Source of the DNA: Eustoma russellianum
Taxonomy: Eukaryota > Streptophyta > Magnoliopsida > Gentianales > Gentianaceae
DNA: 64,000 nt
NCBI GenBank assembly: GCA_036186865.1
Contig: AP025045.1
Location: forward strand, 17,453,180 to 17,517,179
Reading direction: 5' to 3'
A model generated the notes under the pieces. That model searched no databases and was not told where the DNA came from. It saw only the letters and a list, made by a program, of their open reading frames with translations. Within the stretch, counting starts at the first letter, position 1. Each line of letters begins with the position of its first letter. Positions 46,601-59,223 of this stretch are shown here, one piece after another. Both the position numbers and the translations under genes were made by a program.

Positions 46601-47461
46601 TCTAGAATGACCATCTGAATCATTTTATTTGTTTTAAAAGGCCAAACGCTCCTAGTTTTATCTCATTTTTAGGCAAAGTCTAGTTAATACACTAAAATTG
46701 ATTTTTGAAAAATTTCATAATTTATGAAGTTGTGTGCACTGACTTTTGAATTTTTCAAAAATGGAACTGAATCTGAGTAGCTGTCAGATTCTATTTTCGA
46801 AGGGAATTTTAATTTAAGGCCATTAGTGTAATTTCCGCTAACCACTATTCACCCTCCTCTAGTGGTGTTTATTACAGGTGTTACGGTCTAACACTGTAGG
46901 ATCAGATACCTGCTCGGCCTGAATCCTTAGATCAGATAACCGCATCAAGTCTGCCCACAGCCGTCGGATTCGATAACTGTTCAATCTGAGCCTTCAGATC
47001 ATAATAACTTCAGGTCCATCATGGTAAAAGCTCAACAACTTTTGAAACTTAAACTTTAGCTGAGCCCAACAACATGGAGAAGTTTAAATTTAAACAACCT
47101 TTCTTGCCAACTGATAGGATCCGACCCTCTGCCTGCAAGATCTGTCCTGCATTCTGCATCCTACAGCCCAGCATGCAGCCTAAGCCCATCAGGCCCACGG
47201 ATCACAGTCAGCAACCTGAGCCCATGTTCAGGCATGGGCCGAGCTCAGCTGATTTTCTTCCTATTTTGAGCATTTATTTCTCATTCATCCGGTATCATAA
47301 TTGAGTGATTCAAAAGTCTAAAATTATCTACTCGTTACGTAGATAATTAAGGCTTCATTAGTTTCAACTCATCATTAATGAAAACTAATCATAACTCAGC
47401 TCAAAATACATTGCCCTCTACAGTTTGCAACTTGGCCCATTTCTTTCAATTTTCTTCAACA
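43619..47461 (-). repeat. 3' LTR of the old Copia, interrupted
   Basis: The outer parts 43619-44365 and 46899-47461 align with 51869-53071. It is rich in AGCTCAGC/CAGCTCAGC repeats (about 43780-44010). A TATA box on the element strand lies at about 44308-44320 (CTATAAATAG). Confidence 0.75.
44366..46893 (+). mobile_element. Diverged Maximus-family solo LTR
   Basis: 2528 bp from TGTTGAGAAATATG to CGGTCTAACA, flanked by CCGTA (44361-44365) and CTGTA (46894-46898), a TSD with one transition. It is homologous over its length to the Maximus LTRs but more diverged. The TATA box is at 45848-45857. A CGATCGAT block is present at about 44483-44700. Confidence 0.9.
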
Positions 47462-48059
47462 ATCCCCCACATGAATGAGAATTAATGCAAATTCATATGC
47501 AGACTATACCGAGAAGTCAGACAAGAAAATGTTGCACTAGAAGAGGTAGCTTCTGGCTTTTAACCTTTCTTAGTGATATACTATCATATCTACTCGGCTA
47601 ATTACTGACTTGATGTCTTAAACTAACCAGCCTTTATTGTGAACCTAGACAATAATACTCACATAAAATTTCTTTTAACACCTTTTTGGTTCTCATGATT
47701 GTGTTCGTTTTGTCTATGAACCACATGGTTTCAGAAAATGTGTTAGAGAACTATTGCCTTACAAAATTGTCATAGAAGCGGTCACACTTCACACTTACAT
47801 AAATGTTTCCTACCAAGAGTATTCTAACATACCCCACTTAACATATCAAGATATATGAACTATTAAAAGCCTCAGCTTACCCTATTTTTTCTGCAGAAAT
47901 TACTTTTATTTAACAGAATGAGTAGCTCACTGAAACTTCATAACTTAGTTGTGCCATTGAACCAAGATTCTGGGATCTCCAGTCAACAAGGTTGGGTTTC
48001 CGTTACAAAGGTCCATGCATTATAGGCTTTAATCCCATTCCGTTCGTCAAAATTGACAT

Positions 48060-48661
48060 CTAATCTCTAGGCATACCTTTTGTAAGCGGATCTGCAAGAT
48101 TCTCCTTTGACGTTATGTTATCAAATGAAATCATGCCATTAGAGATCAACTGCTTAATGGTGTTGTGTCTCCGACGTATATGTCGAGACTTACCATTATA
48201 GATGCTGCTTTGAGCTCGTTCTATAGTTAATTGACTATCACAGTGTATGCTGATAGGAGCGATTGGCTCAGACCAGCATGACACATCTTCCAGGAGATTC
48301 CGAAGCCATTCAGCCTCTTCTCCGTCTTTATATATTCCTATAAACTCAGCTTCCATAGTGGAACGAGCTATGCATGTTTGCTTTGTGGATTTCCACGACA
48401 CAACACCTCCACTAATAGTGAGTAAATATCCACTGGTAGACTTAGAATCTTTACTATCAGATGTCTAGTGGGATCATAATAGCCTTCCAATACTGCTGGA
48501 TATCTTAGGTAATGTAATCCAAGATTCATTGTATACTTTAAGTATCTCATCACTCTATTTACAGCATTCCAATGATCATCACTTGGATTAATGGTAAATC
48601 TGTTCAATTTTTTTGCTGAACATGCTAAGTCTGGTCTCGTACAGTTTGTTATGTACTTCAA
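48060..48661 (-). pseudogene. pol: Old Copia pol: RNase H, frameshifted
   Basis: Two overlapping phases carry the RT/RNase H connection (NCTRPDLACSAKKLNRFT), AVNRVMRYLKYT, then STMEAEFIGIYKDGEEAEWLRN, IHCDSQLTI and NLADPLTKGM near the end. A frameshift near 48400-48470 disrupts the DPTRHLIVK region. Confidence 0.8.
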
Positions 48662-48673
48662 ACTTCTGATTAC

Positions 48674-49267
48674 TTACAAGTACTCCAATTGAGCTACTGG
48701 CTCGTTTCGGTTCTTCCTTAAATGTATACTTAAGTCTAGTAGAGTTTTCACTGGTTTCACATCAATCATATTGAAGCGTTTCAGAATAGATTCAATATAG
48801 TAAATTGGTGACAACATGAGTCCTTCGGCTATCCTAGAAATTTTAATTCCTAGAATAACATTGGTAACTCCCATATTCTTCATATCGGAGTTTCTCGTTA
48901 ACATCTTCTTTTTATTTAAGATGATATCACAAGTACTGCCCATGATTAGCATGTCATCTACATAGAGACATATTATCACATATGCATTCTGTGTGTTCTT
49001 AATGTAGACACACTTGTCACACTCATTGATCTTGAAACCATTAGCTATCATCGCTTGATCAAAATTCAAATGCCACTGTTTAGGGACTTGCTTAAGTCCG
49101 TATAGCAGCTTAGCAAGTCTACATACTTTCGATTCTTGTCCTGGAACCGCAAATTCTTCGAGTTGTTCTATATAAATTTCTTCTTCCAACTCGCCATTTA
49201 GAAAAGCAGTCTTTACAACCATTTGATGGATTTCTAAATTATATACTGCATCAATAGCAACTAACAA
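48674..49267 (-). pseudogene. pol: Old Copia pol: reverse transcriptase
   Basis: Contains IHQMVVKTAFLNGELEEEIY, LYGLKQVPKQWH and the catalytic YVDD (48953-48964). The upstream RT region to about 49480 (KWIFKKKMKED-like) is in broken phases with several indels. Confidence 0.8.
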
Positions 49268-49635
49268 CCTTATGAAGTGATTCTAGTTACTGGTGAGTAG
49301 GTGTTAAAAAGTCAAAGCTTCCTTCTGTCGATTGCCTTTAGATACCAACCTGCCCTTATACTTTTCGATAGACCCATCCTCTTTCATCTTCTTCTTGAAA
49401 ATCCACTTGCACTCGAGTGGTTCACTTCCCGGTGGAAGGTCAACCAACCACAAGTGTGATTCAGACGAATCGAGTCTATCTCGCTGTTAATTGTCTCTTT
49501 CCAGAAAAGAGCTTCTAGAGTTGACATCGCCTCGGAAAAGTTCCTTAGCTCGTTTTCTACCATATAGGTTAGAAAATCCGGTCCAAACGAAGTTGGTATT
49601 TTGGCTCGCTTGCTTTGATGAAGTTCCTCATTTTC

Positions 49636-50420
49636 TTATGGAGTCGTCTCATGCATTCGCTTATCAAACCTTATTTCTTCATTGTTTTTGTCTTTCTTTA
49701 GAAAGACATCTTCGAAGAAGACTCCATTCCTCGACTCCATGACAACGTTTTTATGTATGTCAGGAATGTCCGATTTGTGCACTAAGAAATGATATGCACT
49801 ACTCTTAGTCGCATACCTTATGAATATGCAGTCAATCGTTTTGGGCCCAATTTTTACTTGTCTTGGTTTAGGTACAACAACTTTGCTTGACACCCCCACA
49901 CTTTCAAGTATTTGTAACTAGTCTTCTTGCTTTTCCAAAGTTTGTATGGGGTTTCATCCATCCCTTCGGATGGAATTCTATTTAAAATGGTGTTGGTTGA
50001 GAGAATCGCTTCCCCCCACAAGTTATTAGGTAAATTCAAACTTATCAACATTGCATTCATCATCTCTTCTAGAGTACGGTTTTTTGCGTTCAGCGATACC
50101 ATTCAATAGAGGTGAATATGGTGCAATCGTTTGATGAATAATGCGATGTTCTGAACAGAATCCATTAAATGGTGTATCATATTCGCTACCTCTATCACTA
50201 TGAATTGTTTTAGTTCGTTTGCTAAGTTGATTCTCAACTTCATTTTTATAGTCTTTAAAAGCATCAACGGCCTCATTTTTGCTACTTAGCAAATAAACAT
50301 AACCGTGTCTTCTGCAATCGTCGATAAAAGTGACAAAGTACTTTTTACCACCTCTCGTTTGCAAATCTTTAAATCACACACATCTGTATAAATTAAATTC
50401 AAAGGTTCAGTGTTCCTTTT
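49636..50420 (-). pseudogene. pol: Old Copia pol: integrase
   Basis: Three overlapping phases carry KKYFVTFIDDCRRHGYVYLL, the IHSDRGSEYD catalytic region, HRIIHQTIAPYSP and NGIAERK, then NNLWGEAILSTNTILNRIP and the C-terminal YKYLKVWGC / GPKTIDCIFI parts. At least three frameshifts are present. Confidence 0.8.
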
Positions 50421-50481
50421 ATATTGAATGAAATGGCGCCTTTTCCATCTTCGCTTCAACACAAATTGACATTTTTCCTTA

Positions 50482-51830
50482 TCAAAATTTTAATTTGGGT
50501 AATAAGTCAAGATTAACCATTCGTTGTACTGGCTTATAATTAACATGTCCTAAACAAAAATGCCATAAACAAGAAAACTCAAGCACGTAAGCAGAAGAGA
50601 AAGCATTACTATTGGCCTCCAGGGGCGACTCTTTCTTGGGTACAATAGTGATGACATTCAATTTAAACATCATATTCGACAAGTACCCCTTCCCCAAATA
50701 CAGGCCATTTTTCGAAAGAATAACTTTATTGGATTCTAACACCAATCTAAATCCATGCATGACTAGAAGAGCTAAAGAAACCAAATTCTTCCGAATGTCG
50801 GGGATGTGGAGCACATTCTGCAGAGTCAAATGCTTCCCTGAGGTCAACTTCAAAACAACTTTGCCCTCGTCTTTGATCTTCGATGAGGCAGAGTTTCCCA
50901 TGTAAAGTTGTTCATTGTTCCTAGGCTGGTACTCCCTGAACATCTTTCTGCTGGAGCAGACATGTCTCGTAGCACCAGTATCCAGCCACCATTCGTGCAT
51001 GTTTCCCACAGCTTTGCACGCTGAGACCACTGCGCATAGTTTCAGATCATCCATGGCATCAATGAGGTTCGCCATTGCCTTGGTTTGCTTCTTCTTAGGT
51101 TTGCGGCATTCACTGCTGACATGCCCCTGAATGCCCACAGTTGTAGCATTCCCGGTGAACTTCTTGGCTATTTGCTTGCCTTTGTTGTTCACCCCAAGAT
51201 GGCCTTTCTTTTTCTTGGCCTCTGCAACATGGACCTTGGCCTGACCAAAACTTGCATGTGGCTTTATTTTTGATCTTCGATTGTCTTCCTCTATGCGGAG
51301 TCGGACAATCAGATCTTTCAATGTCATCTCTTTTCTTTTGTGCTTGAGATAGCTTAGTAACGTCTGAAGTTCCTCAACTTGAGAAATAACAGTGCGAGAA
51401 TCCGATATTTTGAAATCCAGTTATTTGCCGATAATAAATTTCTCAGTGATGGCATCTTCCGTATGATATTTCTTCTCCAAAGCCTGCTACAAAGACTTTG
51501 CAGTTTTGTACGTACATTACAATCTATATAAAGAATTGTCCAAACAACTCAGAATATGACCCAAACACACATAATTATTGAAGTTTTATGCTTCAACAAA
51601 CAGTGTGTTCTGCATATTCTGGGTCTGGTCATCCATAGGATCCACCACAGATGGGTCCTCGTTCAACAATTTGGCCATCCACATGGCAGTCAGGGAGAAC
51701 AACATCTTCTGGTACCATCGCTTGAAGAAGCTTCCACTGAATTTCTCTGGTTTCTCTACTTGTGCCACCACAGGACCTCATGCAGGAGGAAGCAGTAATT
51801 AGCACCCCCATCATTTGGTGCCATAGGTAG
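50482..51830 (-). pseudogene. gag-pol: Old Copia gag, zinc knuckle, protease and pre-integrase region
   Basis: Gag probably starts at the ATG near 51822 and is broken within about 60 bases (51586-51862 phases). The zinc knuckle near 51120-51165 is split by a one-base frameshift, with CYNC in one phase and HVSSEC in the next. The protease WWLDTGATRHVC is intact near 50980, followed by the LTLQNVLHIPDIRKNLVSL and LWHFCLGHVNYKP segments. Confidence 0.75.
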
Positions 51831-51868
51831 TAGCACTCTATACGCCAGCCCTTAAACAACAAAATGAC

Positions 51869-53071
51869 TGTTGTAGAGGTGTGCTACTGAAATAAGGCAA
51901 CGCTAATCTGACGAGCTATGCTCAAGTCAGATTAACAAATCAGGTCATATCAGTCCAGACATCGCAATCGAATTTGCGTTCTAGACAGATGGCCTGACCG
52001 TCCAACTTAGCACCCAGCACAGCAGACAATGTATTGATGTGCTATCAGTCGCTTCAGCAGAGCTTAGCACAGCAGAGCTCAGCTCGACAACACTGCACTA
52101 ATAACAGTGCTGCACTATCAAGCTCGACAACAACTCAGCAGCTCAGCTGAGCAGAGATCCGAGGTGAGTCTAGGACTTTGTCCTTAAAACGCATTCCTTA
52201 AGTATATTGTGTCTAACCAGAGGAAGCAATCGTCTCCCAGGATAAAACAAAATCAATTCAGACGAGCGGCACTACAGCGTATGAACTCAACAAACCTATA
52301 AGAAATCCGGAATTCTCGGATGACTTGAAATGCAGAGGATGTTTTGCATATGTGGGAAGATGATTGTGCAGAGGGAGATCGCAGAGAGAGGAGGAAGATG
52401 ATAGTCTTCTGGATTTTTTCTTGCGTGACCATAGAGGTCAGCTCGGCCTCTATTTATAGGAGAAACCTAAGGTCAGTTTGTTGCAGCCAATTCAACCACA
52501 GCCATAGGATCAGATACCTGCTTGGCGTAAACCCTTGGATCACATAACCGCATCAGGTCTGCCCACAGCTGTCGGATTCGATAACTGTTCAATATGAGCC
52601 TTCAGATCATAACAACTTCAGGTCAGCTCAACACGGTTAAAGCTCAACAACTTTTCAAACTTAAACCTTAGCTGATCCCAACAACCTGGAGAAGTTTAAA
52701 TTTAAACAACCTTCTTTGCCAGCTGATAGGATTCGACCCGATGTCTGCAGGATCTGGCATGTAGTCTGTAGCCTATAGCCCAGCCTGCAGCCTGAGCCCA
52801 TCAGGCCCGCAGCTCATAGTCCACAAGCTGAGCCCATGCCTAAGCACGGGCTGAGCTGGGCTGATTTTCTTCCCTACTTTGAGCATTAATTTCTCATTCA
52901 CCCAATATCGTAATTGAGTGAGTCAAAAGGCTGAAATTATTCATTGTGTAGATAATTAAGGACTTATTAATTTTCACTTATCATTAATGAAAACTAATTA
53001 TAACTCAGCTCAAAGTATGTTGCTAAAAAATAATTTGCAACTTGGCTCATTTCTTCCAATTTTCTCGAACA
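51869..53071 (-). repeat. 5' LTR of the old Copia
   Basis: 1203 bp, TGTTGTAGAG to TTCTCGAACA, aligned with the outer parts of 43619-47461. A CTATTTATAG motif (minus TATA box) occurs at about 52448. No tRNA-iMet primer site is evident on its left side. Confidence 0.75.
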
Positions 53072-53385
53072 ATTCTTGGATTGAATTTGATATAGAGAAG
53101 AAACCACACACGCAGAATTTATTTGTAAATGATGAATTATGTTAGGATACTACCATTAACACACTCTTGAGCCTTGAAGACAATGATACGGAACATCTAG
53201 AGGCTTTTCCTTGAAAAAGTATCATTGGTGTAGCGTCCTGCTCCCGAGCCCTAACTTTGGGAACAACGCACCCGCCGTAGTCTACTACGAGAATTACAAG
53301 GTGCGTTCAAACTTCTTACACGTCAGAAATAAGGTATAAATTTTTTGCGGAAAAGATAATTAAAATTCGAATATCATTTATAAAT

Positions 53386-53640
53386 TGTTATGAACTCAAG
53401 CAAGAATATAGTAAAGAAGAGAAAAGAGAAACTAGAGGACTTTATATTTGAATGTGTGTCTTTCATATATGATATGTGGTCCTATTTATAGGACTCATGG
53501 AGTAAAGATAAACTTGAACAAACTTTTTGGATAATACAAAATATATATGTACTTTGGATATCCACATCCAATATAATGTCTATCTCTACAATGTACATCA
53601 ACAAAATGTTTATTCTTGATATTCCTATGTATCCATAACA
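53386..53640 (-). repeat. 3' LTR of Ivana-like copy 2
   Basis: 255 bp, TGTTATGAAC to ATCCATAACA, directly followed by a polypurine tract. A CTATTTATAG motif near 53482 is the element-strand TATA box. Confidence 0.9.
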
Positions 53641-53829
53641 CTCCCCCTTGGATATCCAAACTTTTAGAATATGCCTCATTAAAACCTTGCCAAGAAAAAC
53701 CCAGTGGGATAAAAATTTAGTCGAAGGAAAAAGAGTACACATTCATAAAAATCGGTAAGTGTGATACACTGCCTCGTTGAAACCTTGCCAAGAAAAATCC
53801 TATGGGATAAAAAACTTAGACGAAGGAAA

Positions 53830-55480
53830 AAGAGTACAGTATGCATGTAGTAATCACACTCCCCCTGATGCTGGCAAGAGATCTTTGAGTCGACGCATTC
53901 CAATGTTGTAGACCATCTCTTTAAATGTAATGCTTTCGTGAACGAGTCAACAAAATTCTGGCTTAATTTTATCTGCTGGATATTAATATCACCATTCTTC
54001 TCCAGGTCATGAGTGTAGAAGAACATTGATGATATATGCTTCGTTCTTAAGACATTGTTGTTGGCGTCTTCGATATGGTGAATCATCGACCTCAACTAAT
54101 GTATTCACAGCTTGCTTCATGCAACGCCAAAATCTTATAATGATGAAGAGATGGTTGTTTCTGTGTGTTTCACTCATCTCTATAATAAGACCGCACCAAA
54201 ACATATCCATTCTATGGTCTTCCCTTATACGAGTCAGATAGATAAACAACATCAGCATAACCCACTAATTGTGGTGCTACCTTCCTTGAGTAGTATAAAC
54301 ACCCCTATGGTGTTCCAAGAAGAGAAAAATATGTTTGACATCATTTCAATGTCTTCGTGTTGGTGTTGAACTATACTTTCTCAATAAATTCATTGAAAAT
54401 GCTATATATGTCTCGAAATTCGCAAGATACTTAAAAACACCAACAACACTAAGATATGGTGCTTCAGGACCTAATAATTATTCGTTATCTTTTGGTAGTC
54501 AAAATGAGTCTTTCGATCGTACCACACTATGACTACTCAAGGCTCGATCTGCAGGCCGAGAGAACATTTGATCTTCTCAAAGTTTTTCATCTCAAACTCT
54601 TTCATGATACAACTAGAGGTTTTAGTAAGCTCTTCATGAGTTTCAACAAGATTTAGATCAACGACATGTACATCCTGCCAGATTGTTTTAATCTATACAA
54701 TAATTTCTATAATTTGATTGAGTTTAGTTCATTCATCTTTTGATTACATGCTGTAGGCAATCTAAATACTTATGGGATTTTATATCATCTTCTTATAATT
54801 CATATGAGTAACCGGTAATTTCATTCATTAACTGCATATCAAGGTTTAAGTGACTGCTAGGCTGATTGAATATTGTAATGTTATGGCATCAATTATCGGG
54901 GAATATGTTTCATCATAGTCAAGCCTAGTTCTTTGCGAAAAACCCATTTATATCCAATATGTTTGATCCCTTCAAGGGTTTGACTGCAGGTCAAATAATT
55001 TGCTAATGCGACTTTCCTTCAACGGTTTTGGAATACGGGTCCAAATGCTTTGCGACTTTCCCTTCAGGGTTTTGGATTGCATCTTTCTATTTTGGCCAAT
55101 GATTTTTGTGTCGACACTTTTCAGTTAACATTGGTTCAGAATCCTGATTCATAACTTTACATGAAATCCGTCAATCAATACATGATCAATAATGATCATT
55201 TATTTATCCCAATTTTCTCTTATAATTGAAAGAGATGTTTTTAAAATTATGTTCACTTGCTTCTTCGGGAGCAACTTGTTTATTGATTTTTAGACTGATC
55301 AGTTCATATTTCTATAGCGCTTTCAAGTTGTGAACATCTAATCTCTTGTTGAGTATTCTCTTCTGGAGTATTATTTGTACCATTCTCTTTCTAGGGCTTT
55401 TATCATTTACACCAACTGGGCGTCCACGTTTTAGACTTGTTTTTGGTATACAATTATCATGCCCTTCAGGAACGTCAAGT
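53830..55480 (-). pseudogene. pol: Ivana-like RNase H and RT remnants, copy 2
   Basis: RNase H end: RTKHISSMFFYTHDL, ending near VDSFTKAL (53930-54095). RT remnants occur at 54400-55130 (LKVLE/SFDR-like and PLGL-like segments aligned by eye with copy 1), and the integrase-RT linker IPKTSLKRGRPVG at about 55395-55455. Stops and indels are frequent throughout. Confidence 0.65.
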
Positions 55481-56600
55481 CAAATCGGCGTATTCATCGC
55501 CAAAACGTGGGATTTTGTTATCATTTTACTTCTTGATCGCATTGGTTTGTTCGTGTGTTAAGGTGAGATAGTGAAGGAACGTTCTATGTAATTTCACGCA
55601 GTTCTTCATGAACCGGCACTTTCTCCCCTAACGGCAGGAAAACTAGTTCACCAAATCAATGCTGATGCATGTATAATTGCATGTCCCCAAGCTCATGTCG
55701 GTAAATTAAACCTTAAAATCAAACGTCTAACAATCAGTTGTAAACGTTTAATAAATGATAATGCCGTGCCATTTTAATTATGCACACTTGCAACTGAATG
55801 CTCAACGCCAATCTAAAGACATACAATAATCATTGAAAGTTTGGGATATAAATTCACATGTATTATCAATACTTATTAAATTTAAACGAATAACCATATA
55901 AAATGAGCAAGAAGCTTGGCAAAAGCTACTAGTCTTTTCGAAAGCAAACTCACATGAACAAGCAACACACAGAAAATCATGGATAATGTAATCTTTTTGT
56001 TCATGAAAGAGTTTCTAGAATCTTCTGGTTCTTTAAAGAGTTACTAGAATCTTCTTGTTCTTTAAAGAGTACACATGTGAGTGTTGTACAATTGTGCGTA
56101 CCATTATTCTATCTGGGTGACCAAATCGATTATGTCATAAATAACTTTGGATTATCGAACTTCTGGTTCATCACAATATTACATTCGACTGGATGTATAG
56201 TCGCATAATACAATCCATATGAGAAAATTGGGAGTTTTTCTTTAACAAGTTTCTGGCTTGAATCATTGTCTATAAAAATTTCATATTCTCCTTATTCATG
56301 GTTCATTATGAACGCCATTAAGACATATACCTTTTAAACTCAATAGTTTCCTTTCGACTTGGTGGAAAATGATGCCATATTAACCAATATATGTGTATCA
56401 CCCGTTGATAAAATGGTTGCTCTTCTGGAGTCTTCGATCAATATCGTAGTACTCAAACTGGTACTAACATTTGTTTTTGCCAATTATAACTCTTCTGGAG
56501 CCCTCAGTCAATGTGTGTGTCGTTCTACTATCAACTAAACATATATTCAAAACATTCATCTTGAGTAAAGTTCTAATATAACGTATATGACTTTTATTAT
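55481..56600 (-). pseudogene. pol: Ivana-like integrase end and protease region, copy 2
   Basis: 55500-55740 has integrase C-terminal fragments in several phases (SWGHAII-like, then linker). 56250-56560 resembles the protease/pre-integrase stretch (RRATIL...GDTHI, then FSTKSKGN). The integrase core between them is missing and replaced by about 350 bases of non-coding AT-rich sequence. Confidence 0.5.
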
Positions 56601-56639
56601 TTTCACTTGCTTATATCTTGCACCGGATTGCAAGTTGAA

Positions 56640-58200
56640 GCAATCCTTGACTCCACACCAACACATCAACGTATACGTTTTTCTTTCAATTATACTAACC
56701 GAAAAAAACGATATCAAGGCAGATAAAATAAAGAGTATATAATTAATTTTAAGTGAGCAATAAGTGACAATGGGATCATGGGCCTTCCGTTATTACAAGC
56801 TAAGGAAAGCATCATCAATCCTTACCAATAAATGAACTCGTTCAAAGGTAATTTTTTCATCATGCAAGAAAATAAAAATCAACTCTTCCTTCCGTCAATC
56901 AGATATATCTCAGGCTGGAAGGCCTTAATAAAGGATACAAAAGCTAAACTTTATAAATCAACACCGATATCCCAAACAATTTACAATGCACCAGGTGTTA
57001 CAAAATTTACCTTGCATGCATTTGTAAGACATCCGGAAAACATTTGGTCATGATTGATAACATGAGGTGTATTGTGAAAAAAAAAAATGAAGAAAAAGTA
57101 AAAGTTAGATTAAGCTACAGCCCGAACACCCACCTAAGGTAATCCGAACAAACAAATCAAGTGTAGTTACCCTCTAAGTCATTTAGAAGGAGCTGGAAGG
57201 TGAAAAAATATAACGACAAATTAACAGTGTTTCTCATTCCACGAAGCATGAGAACAAGGCAAATATAATATGCTGGATTACTCAAAAAAACGAACCAAAA
57301 CAACTAAGCATGAAACATAGTGTACTTAACTTCTTATACTCCTGTCACATCCGTATAAATAATTCTGCTCAAGGAGTCATAAGGAAAAGGTATTTGCTCT
57401 TTTTTTAGTAGGGTGTACATAAATTTTAACTTGGTTTAATTTAATACTCCAGCATAAGAACATATAAGAAGTACTCTCAAACACTCGTCTCAAACTCGGA
57501 GAGGATAATGTAGGGGAACTAATGCATATCTTGACAATAGGTTACTTACAAACAATTTGCATGTAACTAAAAACTGCAACTGAATATAAGTAAATTGGAA
57601 AATTGCAATAGCTATTAAGTTCAGCCTCTTAATAATTTAACTACATATTCATTCTGATGTACCAAAAATGTATAAATACAAATCGACCTCCTACATATTC
57701 TCACAAATATGACAAGTTAAAAAAAAATATACTTGAACAAGGAAACTCAAAATCATCTTGTAGAAAATAGCTACTAGACATTAATTTTCGTGTCGGTAAT
57801 AGAAACGAGTGAATATCAACTCATAGAAGATGTAATGTGTGATTCAATTGTTACTAGTTTCACAGAGAAGCATTGATTCAGTGGTCATAATCAGCTATAT
57901 AAAATATCAATTAGGAAAGTGATGCCTGCTATATTCACATTTCCCTACCCTGTATCAATCTGCTAAATAATAGAAAACTGCCTATGTTGAGGAAATTTAA
58001 AGGTTAAGTTGTCATAGACAAGGAACAATTCAGATGCTGGTGAGAAAAGTTCCACATGTAATACTTCCCATGCCGGACTTTGCTGTACCAATGATAAGCA
58101 AATAGCATTTATATATATAAAGAGGCGATATTGTGACAGAAAAAGCTAAAATCAAAATCAGACCAAGACCTAATTCTATCTATCTCAAGAGTCACCAACA
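56640..58200. other. Non-Copia segment inside Ivana-like copy 2
   Basis: Occupies the place where gag and the knuckle should be. No retroelement motif is found. A 73-codon frame (56832-57053) and splice-donor-like AAG/GTAA junctions near 56846 (plus) and 57010 (minus) are visible but weak. It could be captured host DNA or an unrecognised insertion. Confidence 0.4.
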
Positions 58201-58309
58201 TAGCTTGTATTTTTCTGATATTTATATCATGTCCAAGAAAACAGAAGGTTATACGAAGCACTAAGTTCTAGTCTTTTTGAAGCTATTTATATTTCGGGTA
58301 TAACAATGA

Positions 58310-58530
58310 TCCATGCTTTAGTCATGCTAACAAATTCATGCTTCGGGCATGAAAATTATTCATGCTTCGAGTATATCAACAATTTATACTTCGGACATGT
58401 CAATGATTCATGCTCCAGACATGATAACAATTAATGCTTCGGGTATGATAATTGTTCATCCTTCAGCATGATAACAATTCATGCTTCAGGCATGTTAATA
58501 ATTCATGCTTCGGGCATGACAACAGTTTAT
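58310..58530 (-). repeat. 24-bp tandem array in Ivana-like leader, copy 2
   Basis: About eight units of TTCATGCTTCGGGCATG with variable spacers, homologous in place and sequence to 40440-40735. Confidence 0.9.
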
Positions 58531-58968
58531 CCATATGACTACAAGCTATATATTATTTTTATACCTTTAAAATAAATATAGACTCCGGGCTAGATTAGTT
58601 CTTTTATAAATATTTTGAATATAAGATAGAAATATGTAACAAGAGAAACGCAACAAATGAACAAATCATAATTATGAAAGAATTTCGGCAGAAAAATCAG
58701 TCTCAGAAATTACCATTTCGGCCAGACCTAGGAGTGTCCAAAACTCATCTCCACTGTTCAAAACATACCTTTATGTGTTAGGAGTAGTCTGTCAAAATTT
58801 GGTGATGATCCAACGGTGGATGACTCAGAAAATTAAGTTTTCCTGGACCTGCGCTAGGCTGGCACCACCTGGTAAATTTTAAGGATGTTCTCCCTCTTTC
58901 CCTTCTTTCTGTAATACTTTTCTTGCCAACTCGTTTTTGTTTCTTTGGAGCAATTCGTGTTGATAACG

Positions 58969-59223
58969 TGTTATAAATTCAAGAAAGGATATAGTAAAGA
59001 AGAGAAAAGAGAAACTAAAGAACTTTGTATCTCAAGGTGTGTCTTTCATATATGATATGTGGTCCTATTTATAGGACGCATGGAGTGAAGATTAACTTGA
59101 ACAAACCTTTTGGATAATACAAAATATATATGTACTTTGGATATCCACATCTAATATAATATCTATCTCTACAATGTATATCAACATAATGTTTATCCTT
59201 GTGATTCTTATATATCCATAACA
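58969..59223 (-). repeat. 5' LTR of Ivana-like copy 2
   Basis: 255 bp, TGTTATAAATTC to ATCCATAACA. The adjoining internal sequence on the element strand is CGTTATCAACACGAATTG, which does not match the usual tRNA-iMet primer site. Confidence 0.9.

Larger units (their letters stand above)
43619..53071 (-). mobile_element. Old Tork-like Copia retrotransposon with interrupted 3' LTR
   Basis: A minus-strand element: 3' LTR 43619-47461 (with a solo LTR inside), polypurine tract (47462-47472, ATCCCCCACAT on plus), 3' non-coding sequence to 48059, pol and gag to about 51830, and 5' LTR 51869-53071. The LTRs differ by many substitutions and indels (about 1310 versus 1203 bp without the insertion). 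The frames carry many indels and I found no convincing target duplication. All this points to an old insertion. Confidence 0.8.
53386..59223 (-). mobile_element. Ivana-like Copia copy 2, decayed, with LTRs and TSD
   Basis: 5838 bp in minus orientation with two 255-bp LTRs, the TSD TAAAT (53381-53385 and 59224-59228) and the polypurine tract CTCCCCCTTGG (plus strand, 53641-53651) beside the 3' LTR. Coding remnants are RNase H, RT, integrase end and protease in broken phases. Gag was not found, and 56640-58200 shows no similarity to Copia sequence. The LTRs differ at over a dozen positions, so it is much older than the Maximus element. Confidence 0.85.

Noticed and set aside
43619..53076. A 5-bp target duplication for the old Copia (ACTTC versus ATTCT)
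   Set aside because: Too many mismatches to claim.
55346..55561. A 71-codon frame on the plus strand
   Set aside because: It is the antisense of the integrase-RT linker of the minus-strand Copia.
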